A model generated the notes under the pieces. That model searched no databases. It saw only the letters and a program-made list of their open reading frames with translations, and was not told where the DNA came from. The position numbers were made by a program, and so were the translations under genes. A stretch of 64,000 nt of DNA from Clostridiales bacterium (GTDB lineage: Bacteria > Bacillota > Clostridia > Oscillospirales > Oscillospiraceae): contig JAAYBD010000039.1 in the NCBI GenBank assembly GCA_012719035.1, forward strand, positions 1 to 64,000. Reading direction: 5' to 3'. Positions 26,159 through 35,700 of this stretch are shown one piece after another (position 1 is the first letter of the stretch; each line of letters begins with the position of its first letter).

Positions 26159-27724
26159 ATGAAGAAAACGATTGCAACTATTTTATTGGCAAGCATGATT
26201 CTGCTTTCCGGCTGCACAGATAAAACAAACGCCACACCTGCAAAGGATTCTGATCCAGAATCAGCGGAAAAGATTCTTACCTTTGGCACAACAGGCTATT
26301 TCTGCAATGAAAGCTGGGATCCCGCTCAGGGCTGGGATGGCTGGTATATCCAGTATTACGGCATGGCGGAAACTCTTTTTAAACTTGACGATGAGCTGAG
26401 AGCCTATCCGTTGCTGGCAGAGTCCTTTGAAAATACGGACGAGACAACGTGGGTTTTCACGCTGAGGGATGACGTCACTTTCCACAACGGTGACAAGATG
26501 ACGGCGTCTTCCGTAAAAGGCTGCTTTGAGAGAACCATGAGCGTGAATGCGAGGGCAGAAGACTCAATTCCTGTGGAATCCATTGAGGCTGACGGACAGG
26601 TGCTGACGATTAAAACAAAAAAGCCTGTTCCGACAATCGCAAACGATCTTTGCGATCCGCTGTGGGTGGTGTACAATCCGGACAACACAGATAACTTTGC
26701 TGATATGACTTATTTTACAGGTCCCTATATGCCTGTCTCATTTGACCCGAACGTGGAAACTGTGGTAACAAAAAATGAGAATTATTGGGGAGAAACCCCA
26801 AAGCTTGATAAAGCCGTATTCAAAACGATAACCGATGAGGACGCGCTGATTATGGGGCTTCAAAACGGTGAAATAGACGTTGTTGTCCCGCTTTCCTCCA
26901 CGCAGTATCCCGTAATTAAGGGCAATGATAAATTTGCGGTGGATGATCCCGTAGCCACGCGCGGGGAATTTTTCCAGTTCAATCTCGAACGTCCGGTCTT
27001 TAAAGATAAGGCTGTACGCAAGGCAATCGCCATGTGTATTGACAGAGAGGGCTTCGCAAATACCATATGCAATGGTCTGGACGCTCCCTCATATGGTGTC
27101 TATTCAGATATCCTGTCCTATGGAGGGATAGAAGGGCTCAGCCCCGAGGTTGCCAAAATGGATGTCGAAGGTGCAAAAGCCCTGCTCAAGGATGCCGGAT
27201 ATGCAGACACAAACGGCAATAGCATTTTGGACAAGGACGGCGTTGAACTGAGTTTTGAAGTTGTTTTATACAGTACATACACCGCACAGATCCAGATGCT
27301 GGAAGTTTTGCAGAACACACTGAAGGACCTTGGCGTGGAGATGAAGATAAAAGCTTTGGAAACACCCAACGACTTTGTCCACGCCGGAAACTTTGACCTT
27401 GCCAGCGTGAGCTACGGCATGGCCCCCACGGGAAATCCGCAGTATTTTATAAACCTTATGTTTGCCAGCACGGGCAGCAGCAACTTTGGGCATTATTCCA
27501 ATCCGGAGGTCGACCGTCTGGCAGAAAAGCTTGCCTCTACGTTTGACGAAAATGAGCGCCTTGCCATCGTGCGTGAAATCGAAAACATTATTATAAATGA
27601 CTTTGGTTTTGTGTTCTTCGGGCACGAGAAATTTCCCGTAGCATACAATACAAGCACCGTCAAAAATATTCATGTCAATCCGTCTGAGTATTACATTTTG
27701 GACAGCAGCGTTGAGGCATATTGA
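26159..27724 (+). CDS. Family 5 solute-binding lipoprotein (NikA/DppA-like), probably for Opp2
   Basis: The 521-residue protein starts MKKTIATILLASMILLSGCT with lipobox Cys19. The family 5 fold is clear: WVFTLRDDVTFHNGDKMTASSVKGCFERT, YFTGPYMPVSF, ENYWGETPKLDKAVFKTI, and AVRKAIAMCIDREGFAN. It keeps the Trp that is lost to TGA in the Opp1 protein. GYFCNESWDPAQGWDGWY near the mature N-terminus is aromatic-rich and could line the pocket. The ATG follows AAGGAGAAA. It ends the long operon from promoter B and, as the only intact member, may serve both Opp systems. Confidence 0.87.
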   Translation: MKKTIATILLASMILLSGCTDKTNATPAKDSDPESAEKILTFGTTGYFCNESWDPAQGWDGWYIQYYGMAETLFKLDDELRAYPLLAESFENTDETTWVFTLRDDVTFHNGDKMTASSVKGCFERTMSVNARAEDSIPVESIEADGQVLTIKTKKPVPTIANDLCDPLWVVYNPDNTDNFADMTYFTGPYMPVSFDPNVETVVTKNENYWGETPKLDKAVFKTITDEDALIMGLQNGEIDVVVPLSSTQYPVIKGNDKFAVDDPVATRGEFFQFNLERPVFKDKAVRKAIAMCIDREGFANTICNGLDAPSYGVYSDILSYGGIEGLSPEVAKMDVEGAKALLKDAGYADTNGNSILDKDGVELSFEVVLYSTYTAQIQMLEVLQNTLKDLGVEMKIKALETPNDFVHAGNFDLASVSYGMAPTGNPQYFINLMFASTGSSNFGHYSNPEVDRLAEKLASTFDENERLAIVREIENIIINDFGFVFFGHEKFPVAYNTSTVKNIHVNPSEYYILDSSVEAY

Positions 27725-27781
27725 AATCGCTGTAAAGAAATGACTTGTTAAATTTTAGACCCGATTTCTCAATTTTCATAT

Positions 27782-27823
27782 CCCCCCCGGGAGCTTGTGC
27801 GGCGGGTTTATTGCCGATATAAT
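27782..27823 (+). promoter_or_regulatory. C-box promoter C (DUF2292/chelatase operon)
   Basis: CCCCCCCGGGAGC, then TTGTGC (27795-27800), 17 bases, then TATAAT (27818-27823). The C run starts 13 bases before the -35, with TAT before it. The transcript should begin near 27830, so the first in-frame ATG at 27797 is not the start of the mini-gene. Confidence 0.75.
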
Positions 27824-27892
27824 TCAGACAATAAATGGGAAACAAAGTCGAAATGTGTGCTTATAAATATACTTAAACAAGAGGGTGAAGAA

Positions 27893-28048
27893 ATGGCTGC
27901 TGAAGAAAAGCCTGCCCTAATTCTGACCGACAAGGAAGAAAAACTTGTGCTTATGATCCGCAAGCTTGGCTTCGGTGAAATAAATATTTATGTCGCGGAC
28001 GGACAGCCGGTACGCGCGGAAGAAATCAAAAAGAGCGTTAAGCTTTAA
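27893..28048 (+). CDS. DUF2292/YezD-like mini-protein
   Basis: A 51-residue protein (start MAAEEKPALILTDKEEKLVL). The core IRKLGFGEINIYVADGQPV has the pattern of DUF2292 (YezD), small cytosolic proteins of unknown function that occur near sulfur and metal genes. The ATG at 27893 has GAGGGTGAAG before it. A long, strong terminator starts 23 bases after the stop, so most transcripts from promoter C would cover only this gene. It might act as a leader or as an abundant small binding protein. The family assignment is by pattern only. Confidence 0.68.
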   Translation: MAAEEKPALILTDKEEKLVLMIRKLGFGEINIYVADGQPVRAEEIKKSVKL

Positions 28049-28071
28049 ATATACTTAACCGACTGAACAAC

Positions 28072-28126
28072 AGCAGGTTTGTAATGCCGCGCAGATAGCG
28101 CGGTAATACAAACCTGCTCATTTTTT
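28072..28126 (+). terminator. Strong terminator ahead of the chelatase operon
   Basis: The outer stem AGCAGGTTTGTA / TACAAACCTGCT and an inner CCGCG/CGCGG stem make one long hairpin, followed by CATTTTTTG. No second promoter was found between it and the ABC ATPase at 28151, so the chelatase genes appear to depend on read-through. Confidence 0.85.
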
Positions 28127-28150
28127 GAAAAATTTTGTGTAGGTTATCGA

Positions 28151-29023
28151 ATGATAGAAATTATTGATTTATGTAAGCAGTTCTCTGGAAAAACAGTAGT
28201 AGACCATGTAAACCTAAATATTGAGAACGGAGAATTTCTTTCCCTGCTCGGACCTAACGGGGCCGGCAAAACAACCCTTATCAATATGATGACAACATTG
28301 CTTCTGCCCGATGCGGGAAAAATTCTGATAGACGGGGAAGAAGTAAGCAGGGAGAAGAAATCCGTTAAGAAAAAACTGAGCATCATTTCACAGGAATATT
28401 CACTGCGAAACGATTTTACTGTTCTGGACATTATGGAACAGCATGGCAGACTTTATAACATACCTAAAGCCAAAAGGCGGGAAAAAACCGCCGAGGTTTT
28501 GGAATTATGCGGTCTTAGCGAAGCAAAAAACAAAACCGTACGGCAATTATCGGGCGGCATGAAGCGTAAGCTCATGCTTTGCAGAGCGCTCATAACGGAA
28601 CCGGAATATCTGATTTTGGATGAGCCCACCGTCGGTCTTGATCCAATGTCCCGGAGGCAGATATGGTCTGTTTTATATAAGCTGAACGAAAAGGGAATGA
28701 CGATACTGCTTACTACCCACTATATTGAGGAAGCTCAGTATTTAAGTAAAAAGGTTGCATTGATAAATAAAGGAAAGATTAAAACTGTTGCAAGTCCCGA
28801 TGAGCTTATACGCTCGATTGGGAATTTCACCGTTGATATTTTTCATGATGGAGAAATAGACTCGCATCATTTTATGGGCAAGGAAGATGCCCTCGCCTAT
28901 ATTGCACAGGCAAAGGGGCGGACAACACTGCGCGAAACAAATCTGGAGGATGTATTTATTGCTTTCGCCGGGAAAGGGATGACAGATGGGCATAAGGACA
29001 GCACTTTGGGAAAAGTGGATTGA
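28151..29023 (+). CDS. ABC-2-type transporter ATPase
   Basis: The 290-residue ATPase has Walker A GPNGAGKTT near residue 37, signature LSGGMKRKLMLCRA, Walker B LILDEPTVGLDP and switch TTHYIEEAQYL. The C-terminal 70 residues after the ATPase core match the small extra domain of ABC-2 (NodI/DrrA-like) proteins. It pairs with the permease that overlaps its 3' end. Such systems usually export lipids, polysaccharides or drugs. In this operon, with chelatase subunits downstream, it could move a tetrapyrrole or its product; that is inference. The ribosome site is weak, which fits dependence on read-through. Confidence 0.83.
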   Translation: MIEIIDLCKQFSGKTVVDHVNLNIENGEFLSLLGPNGAGKTTLINMMTTLLLPDAGKILIDGEEVSREKKSVKKKLSIISQEYSLRNDFTVLDIMEQHGRLYNIPKAKRREKTAEVLELCGLSEAKNKTVRQLSGGMKRKLMLCRALITEPEYLILDEPTVGLDPMSRRQIWSVLYKLNEKGMTILLTTHYIEEAQYLSKKVALINKGKIKTVASPDELIRSIGNFTVDIFHDGEIDSHHFMGKEDALAYIAQAKGRTTLRETNLEDVFIAFAGKGMTDGHKDSTLGKVD

Positions 29024-29723
29024 TTTTAAATACTCATGGGGAAGAATAACAGCCTCGGCGGTAATCAGCCCTCTGCTATATCTGATTGCCTTTGGTTTCG
29101 GTTTAGGCAGCTATGCGGATGTCGATGCCCGCCCATATATAGAGTTTCTTGTACCGGGCATTATTGCATTAAGCTCTATGAACACAGGATACAGTTCAGT
29201 AGCTATGACTTTGAACACGCAAAGGTTGTATGAGCACTCCTTTGACCAGATTATGATTTCCCCAACCCCCCTGTGGCAGTACATAATAGGTCAAGCTATC
29301 GGAGGAGCGCTGAGAGGGCTTTATATAAGCGTGATCGTATTGATTTTGTCTTTTATATTCGGCGTTACATTACATCTGAACATGATGTTTTTCGCAGTGA
29401 TAATAATTAATGGAATGGTATTTTCCTCTCTTGGAGTGTTGGCGGCAATTATTGCAAAGACACATATGGATGTTTCAAGATTTTCAACATTTGTGATCAC
29501 TCCGATGACCTTTCTATGTAACACCTTTTTCTCGCTCGATAAGCTGCCGGCTGTGCTGAAAACGATCATATCACTGCTTCCATTGAGCTGCACGAGCAGT
29601 ATTCTTCGCAGCATTTCCTATGGCGAGCCATTCAAGGCAATCGAGCTTTTTGTACTTATTATTTATCTTGCAGTATTTTTAGGAGCTGCATATTTATATA
29701 CCTTGAAGAAAAAGAAGATTTGA
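28986..29723 (+). CDS. ABC-2-type transporter permease
   Basis: The 245-residue protein has about six membrane segments (such as ISPLLYLIAFGFGLGSYADV, then LYISVIVLILSFIFGVTLHL) and the ABC-2 loop PMTFLCNTFFSLDKLPAVLK, typical of NodJ/DrrB-like permeases. It overlaps the ATPase gene by 38 bases, which implies tight coupling. The next gene, the ChlD-like subunit, starts 8 bases after its stop. Substrate unknown. Confidence 0.82.
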   Translation: MGIRTALWEKWIDFKYSWGRITASAVISPLLYLIAFGFGLGSYADVDARPYIEFLVPGIIALSSMNTGYSSVAMTLNTQRLYEHSFDQIMISPTPLWQYIIGQAIGGALRGLYISVIVLILSFIFGVTLHLNMMFFAVIIINGMVFSSLGVLAAIIAKTHMDVSRFSTFVITPMTFLCNTFFSLDKLPAVLKTIISLLPLSCTSSILRSISYGEPFKAIELFVLIIYLAVFLGAAYLYTLKKKKI

Positions 29724-29730
29724 GGAAGCT

Positions 29731-31620
29731 ATGCTGAAAAAGATTTATTATCCATTTTCCGCTGTAGTCGGACAAAACGACATAAGAGAAGCCCTGATAC
29801 TCAATCTCATCAATCCGAAAATCGGCGGCGTGCTGATAAATGGCGAGAAAGGTACGGCAAAATCAACCTTGGTTCGGGCACTCATCCCAATCATCGACTG
29901 CCCATTTACCGAGGTTCCTGTATCAGTCTCTGAGGATTGTCTCTGCGGTTCCATAGACCTTGAAAAGACCATGACGGAGGGCAGCATCCACGTTGACGAA
30001 GGACTTCTGTCCAAAGCGGACGGAGGGATACTCTACATAGACGAAATAAATCTTTTGCCCGACAGCATCACAGATCTTCTTATTCAAGCTCTTTCATCTG
30101 GCACGAACAGAATTGAACGTGAGGGGATTTCACTTGAGCGTGAAAGCTCATTTGTAATAATTGGTACGATGAACAGCGCGGGGGGCGATATGCGCTCTCA
30201 GCTTACAGACTATTTTGGCTTGTATGCACAGGCTCAAGCCTCGGAAAACATTGATGAGAGAATTGAAATCGTTAAAAGAATAGAGGCTTTTGAAGCTGAC
30301 CCTTATGGTTTTCTGGAAAAGTATCAGTCAGAGGAGAATGCACTTAAACAGTCCATTGAAGCCGCAAGACGGCTTATGGATCAGATAGAAGTGTCGGAAG
30401 AAAACCTTTCTTACATCGTGAATGCCTGCATTGAAGCCGCGGTCGAGGGGCACAGAGCAGATATTGTCATGGTTCAGACCGCAAAGGCAGTTGCCGCGTT
30501 TCACGGCAAAACGTTCATAGATAGAGCAGACATTGATGAAGCCGCGTATTTTGTTTTTCCCCACAGACGCAGAAGCCATGATTCTCAGAGCAGGAAAGAA
30601 GAGCAGGAGAATGAGGAAGAAGCGCAAAACAATGAGCAGCAAGATGCCGGTGACAACGAAAAAAGCTCTTCTGAAAATGAAGAAAAAAACAGAGAACCTG
30701 CTGAAACTCCATCCGACGGAAGCGGCAATGGAGAAAAGCAAAAAAGCAGGTATCAAAGCAAGTCACAGACTTCGGGAGTCGGTGAATCTTTTAAAGTAGT
30801 GCCTTTTTCCCATATAAAAGACCGTAAATCACGTATTGGAACGGGAAAACGTACGCTGACAAAAACAGCGGGAAAGTCGGGACGTTATGTTTATGCGACA
30901 ATGGATCGCAGGAATAACGATTTGGCTTTGGACGCAACCATAAGGGCGGCTGCACCATATCAGCGTTTTCGGGAAAAGGAAGGCGTAGCGATAGCTATCA
31001 AAGCCGAAGACATACGAGAAAAGGTCAGACAGAAACGCGTTGCCAATCTCCTTGTTTTTGTTGTCGATGCAAGCGGCTCGATGGGTGCACAGAAGCGCAT
31101 GGCGGAAACAAAAGGAGCAATCCTTTCTCTGTTGAAAGATGCCTATGTGAAGCGGGACAAAATCTCTCTTGTGACTTTTAGCGGCAATGAGGCGAGAGTT
31201 ATCCTGCCGCCGACTGGCAGTGTTGAGAGGGGGGTGGAGCTGCTTCGGGAAATCGAAACAGGCGGGAAAACGCCCCTCAATGCAGGTATCGGAAAAGGTC
31301 TTCAGGTTATACAAAGCGAAATGCGCAAGCGCCCCGATGTTATGCCCATGCTTATAGTTATAACTGACGGCAGAGGGAATGTGTCACTTGACGGGGAGAA
31401 AAAACCTGTTGATGAAATGCTCGAAATGTCTGAGAAAATACAAGGAATCAAACAGATCGACTCTATGGTGATCGATATTGAAAAGTCGGGCATCATGAGC
31501 TTCGGAATAGCAAAAAGACTTGCCGACGCGCTGGGCGGAAAATACTTCAAGCTCGATGAGCTAAGGAGTGATGACATTATAAATATAGTCAGAGCGTCTG
31601 GAAAGTCTGAAGCAAGCTGA
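29731..31620 (+). CDS. ChlD/CobT-like chelatase subunit (AAA+ and VWA domains)
   Basis: The 629-residue protein has an N-terminal AAA+ domain with Walker [10 protein letters not shown] near residue 38 and Walker B GGILYIDEINLL near 94. A low-complexity linker rich in Glu, Asn, Gln and Ser covers about residues 285-345. A C-terminal von Willebrand A domain has the metal site DASGSMG near 445 and TDGRG near 548. This is the BchD/ChlD layout: it bridges the ATPase ring to the large chelatase subunit. The N-terminal ATPase motifs are more complete than in most ChlD proteins, so it may hydrolyse ATP. It is followed by the ChlI and CobN-like genes. Confidence 0.88.
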   Translation: MLKKIYYPFSAVVGQNDIREALILNLINPKIGGVLINGEKGTAKSTLVRALIPIIDCPFTEVPVSVSEDCLCGSIDLEKTMTEGSIHVDEGLLSKADGGILYIDEINLLPDSITDLLIQALSSGTNRIEREGISLERESSFVIIGTMNSAGGDMRSQLTDYFGLYAQAQASENIDERIEIVKRIEAFEADPYGFLEKYQSEENALKQSIEAARRLMDQIEVSEENLSYIVNACIEAAVEGHRADIVMVQTAKAVAAFHGKTFIDRADIDEAAYFVFPHRRRSHDSQSRKEEQENEEEAQNNEQQDAGDNEKSSSENEEKNREPAETPSDGSGNGEKQKSRYQSKSQTSGVGESFKVVPFSHIKDRKSRIGTGKRTLTKTAGKSGRYVYATMDRRNNDLALDATIRAAAPYQRFREKEGVAIAIKAEDIREKVRQKRVANLLVFVVDASGSMGAQKRMAETKGAILSLLKDAYVKRDKISLVTFSGNEARVILPPTGSVERGVELLREIETGGKTPLNAGIGKGLQVIQSEMRKRPDVMPMLIVITDGRGNVSLDGEKKPVDEMLEMSEKIQGIKQIDSMVIDIEKSGIMSFGIAKRLADALGGKYFKLDELRSDDIINIVRASGKSEAS

Positions 31621-31658
31621 CTTTTTAAAAATATATCGAGAGGAACGGTCATTTACAT

Positions 31659-32693
31659 ATGGCAAAAAGAGAACATCCTTTTCCCTTTACCGCAATAGTC
31701 GGTCAGGAAGATTTAAAGCTTGGACTGATATTGAATGTTATTAATCCGAAAATAGGCGGGATATTGGCTTTCGGAGAAAAAGGAACGGCAAAATCGACTG
31801 CCGTAAGGGCAATTGCAGAACTGCTTCCCGAAATCCCCGTAGTCAGCGGCTGCCGGTTCAGATGCAATCCGAACGACACATCACTGCTCTGCGAGGAATG
31901 CCGCGAGAAGCTTGAACGCGGAGAAAAGCTTGAGACCGAGTATGTGAAGATGCGCGTCATCGACTTGCCGGTTTCTGCTACGGAGGACAGAGTAGTAGGT
32001 TCGCTGGACATTGAAGAAGCTATCCAGAAAGGTAAAAAGAAATTCGAACCCGGCGTTCTTGCCGAAGCTAACAGGGGAATCCTTTATGTGGATGAAGTAA
32101 ATCTTCTGGACGATCACATTGTCGATTTGCTTCTTGATTCTGCCGCTATGGGCGTAAACACAGTTGAGCGTGAGGGAATATCGTTTACACACCCCGCCCA
32201 GTTTATACTTGTCGGAACGATGAATCCGGAGGAGGGAGAACTTCGTCCTCAGCTTCTGGACAGATTTGGGTTAAGCGTGAGGATAGAGGGCATAAAGGAA
32301 GCTGAAAAACGGGTCCAGATAGTTAAATACCGCAATGCATACGAAGATGATCCCAAAGTCTTTTCCGAGAGCTTTGCAGAACAGGAAAAAGAGATGGCGG
32401 ATAGGATAGAAAACGCGAGAGCTATTTTGAAGGATGTGCGTGTTCCTGATGAAATCCTACTGACCGATGCCCGCATTGCAATCGGTTTGGGCGTTGACGG
32501 ACACCGCGGGGATTTAACTCTTATGAAAGCGCTGAAAACTTTTGCAGCATTTGAAAACCGAAGCGAGGTAAGCCTTGGTGATATCGAAAAGGTAGTCCAT
32601 ATGGTGTTTTTGCACCGAATGAAGAGCCTTCCTTTTGAACAGACAAAGAGCTTCGATATGGATAAGGTAAGAAGTATTATTCACGATAATTAA
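31659..32693 (+). CDS. ChlI/BchI-like chelatase AAA+ ATPase
   Basis: The 344-residue ATPase starts in [20 protein letters not shown], with Walker [10 protein letters not shown], the chelatase insertion carrying CRFRCNPND and CEEC (a possible Zn or Fe-S site), Walker [14 protein letters not shown] and sensor 1 [21 protein letters not shown]. These match magnesium- and cobalto-chelatase motor subunits, which form a hexameric ring and drive the large subunit with ATP. Its N-terminus is clearly related to that of the ChlD-like protein before it. It lies 13 bases before the CobN-like gene. All ATPase motifs are intact. Confidence 0.9.
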   Translation: MAKREHPFPFTAIVGQEDLKLGLILNVINPKIGGILAFGEKGTAKSTAVRAIAELLPEIPVVSGCRFRCNPNDTSLLCEECREKLERGEKLETEYVKMRVIDLPVSATEDRVVGSLDIEEAIQKGKKKFEPGVLAEANRGILYVDEVNLLDDHIVDLLLDSAAMGVNTVEREGISFTHPAQFILVGTMNPEEGELRPQLLDRFGLSVRIEGIKEAEKRVQIVKYRNAYEDDPKVFSESFAEQEKEMADRIENARAILKDVRVPDEILLTDARIAIGLGVDGHRGDLTLMKALKTFAAFENRSEVSLGDIEKVVHMVFLHRMKSLPFEQTKSFDMDKVRSIIHDN

Positions 32694-32706
32694 AGAGGTT
32701 TTAAAT

Positions 32707-35700
32707 ATGAAAAAAATCGTTGCGGTGTTGTGGCATACTTCCGCAAGCCGAATGAAGGCAATAATACCGAGGGTCAAAAACGAAATAGACCTGTGCGTGT
32801 ACTCGGCGCGCAGTCTAAGCAATGGTACAGAGAGCTTTGACGCTTTGTGCGGGGATTTGGACGACGCGGATTTTTACCTCTTTAACAGGACATCCTCGGA
32901 TGATATTTGGCCGCAGATAATCGACTACATAAAGGATAAAACTACGCCTTTAGCCCATGTCGGCTCCGAGGTGCTATCAAATGTGACGAGTGAAGAGGTT
33001 TTAAGGCTCTCCGCCGTATGCAATGAGTATTTTACTTACGGCGGGCTGGACAACATGGAAAACCTCATAAAATATGCTGCGCACACTGCGGGAGATGACG
33101 GCATAAAGGCGGATGCTCCGAAAGCAATTCCTTGGGAGGGAATTTTTCATCCCGATGAACCGGAAACTGTATATGATACGGCGGAGGAGTATTGGTCGAA
33201 ACACCCGAAAAAAAACAGCGGCACTGTCGGAATTCTGATATCCAGAGCAAACAAAATAAACGGTGATATAGAGTGCGAAACTGAAATTATTCGTCTGCTT
33301 GAGATTAGGGGCTATGATGTTCTGCCTGTATACACCTATTCATGGAAAGAAGAAAATCTTGGCGCGAAAGGACCCAAATGGGCAATTGAAAGGTATTTCT
33401 TCGACAGCAACGGAATGCCTCTTATAAACAGTCTCATAAAAATGACGGGATTTTTTATAGGCGGAAGAAACGAGGCGAAGGACGACGGCGTTTTTAAGCG
33501 CCTGAACTGTCCTGTTTTCAAACCTATCTGTTCCGTCAATATGTCCGTTGAAGAATGGGAGGAAAGTCCCGACGGTACGATTAAGGATGTCGCATGGAGT
33601 ATTGCGCTTCCCGAGCTTGAGGGAAATATCGAACCGATATTTATCGGCGGCACGCAGAAGGACAACGAATATGACTACCGCAAGCCTGTGCAGTCTCGTT
33701 GTGAAAAGCTTGTGAACAGGGTCATAAGCTGGGTCGAACTCTCAAAAAAGGAAAACAGGGACAAGCGTGTAGTTTTTATTCTCAATAACAATCCCTGCGC
33801 TTCCGTTGAAGCCAGTGTGGGCGGGGGAGCGAAGCTTGATACGCTTGAAAGTGTTGCAAGGATACTCAAGGCTATGAGTGAGCAGGGCTATGACCTTTGC
33901 GATATACCGCAAAACGGCAAAGAACTGATTGAAACCATAATGGAACGCAAGGCGATATCAGATTTCCGATGGACAACGGTCGGAGAAATCGTCCAAAAAG
34001 GCGGCGTGCTGCATCGGCTTACAAAGGACGAGTATATGCCGTGGTTCAACGAGCTGCCCGAAAAGACAAAAGCGGATATGATCAAGGCGTGGGGAAATCC
34101 GATAGGTGAGGAAATAGACGGTGTTCCGCCCGCAATGGTCTATGAAGACACGATTTGCATAACGGGCGTAAATTATGGCAGCGCGCTTGTGTGCGTCCAG
34201 CCCAAAAGAGGCTGCGCAGGTTCAAGGTGCGATGGCACAGTCTGTAAAATCCTGCACGACCCTCATGTTCCGCCTACGCATCAGTATTTCGCAACATACA
34301 GGTATTTCGAGAGAATATATAAAGCCGATGTGATAATCCATGTCGGAACGCATGGAAACCTTGAATTTCTTCCGGGAAAAGGCACCGGTCTTTCGGACGG
34401 CTGTTTTCCGGATATCTGCATCGGCACAATGCCGAACCTCTACATATACAATGCGGATAACCCCCCGGAAGGAACAATAGCAAAACGCCGCGCTTTGGCG
34501 ACGATTGTCGACCATATGCAGACCGTTTATGTTCAGGGAGGGCTTTATGAGGAGCTTGAGCAGATAGATCAGCTCATAGAGCAATACGAAAACATCCGAC
34601 TTACGGACAGAGCGCAGGCACACCAGTTCCAGCATCAGATAATCGATGCAATAAACGGCAGTACAATCAAAAAACAAATAAAAACAGAGCTTTCACACTC
34701 AAATATGGAAGCTGTCGTCGAGGAAGTCCATAAAATTTTGACCCTTATCAGAAATACGCAGATACAGGATGGGATGCACATTTTCGGAGAAATCCCATCG
34801 GGCGAAAGAAGAATAGACCTGCTTTACGGAATAATGCGCTTTGAGGGGGGCGAGAAACCTGCCATAAGGTCACTTCTGTGCAGTATTTATGGATTGGACT
34901 TTGCGGATATGCTGAAAAATCCCGAAAGATACTGTCCCGAATACGGAAAATCCTGCGGGACGATATTGTCGGACATTGACCTTATCGGACGCGAGGTGAT
35001 AATGCGTCTGCTGAACGGCGATGAAATAGACGAAACGATTGACAAATCACGTACATATCACTTTAAGGACAGATCTGTACTTCCGGCACTCTATGCGCTG
35101 CGGGAACATCTTCTGGATTTGAATACACGCGTCGATGAGTCGACAGAGATGGAAAACCTGCTTGACGCGATGGATTCTCATTTTGTAATGCCCGGACCTT
35201 CGGGAGTTGTCACAAGAGGGCGCGATGACGTTATTCCTACGGGCAGAAATTTTTATACGATGGACCCTGATACAGTGCCGACTAAAGCGGCGTGGGTCAT
35301 CGGGCAAAGGCTTGCCGATGCGGTAATTGACAGATTTATAAATGATGAGGGGCATTACCCCGAGAGCTTTGGGATGTACTGGATGTGCAATGATTTGATG
35401 TGGGGCGGCGGCGAAGGCATGGCGCAGCTCATGTATTTCATTGGGGTACGCCCCAAGTGGCTTCCAAATGGAAAGGTGACGGGCTTTGAAATCATTCCGC
35501 TTGATGAACTGAAGCGTCCGCGAATAGACATCTCCGTCAAGATTTCCGGAATTCTGCGCGATAACTTCAAAAGCCGCTATGAGCTTCTTGACGAGGCGGT
35601 TCTTGCAGTTGCCGCTTTGGAAGAGTCCGAGGAAATGAACTATATACGAAAGCACACGCTCCAAAATATGAGTGACGGAAAGATGAGCTTTGAGGAGGCA

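Noticed and set aside
27725..27893. Cobalamin, NiCo or Mn riboswitch in the island leaders
   Set aside because: No B12-box-like GCCACTG or other riboswitch core was recognised in the four leaders. The shared sequence lies upstream of and within the promoters, not in the transcript.
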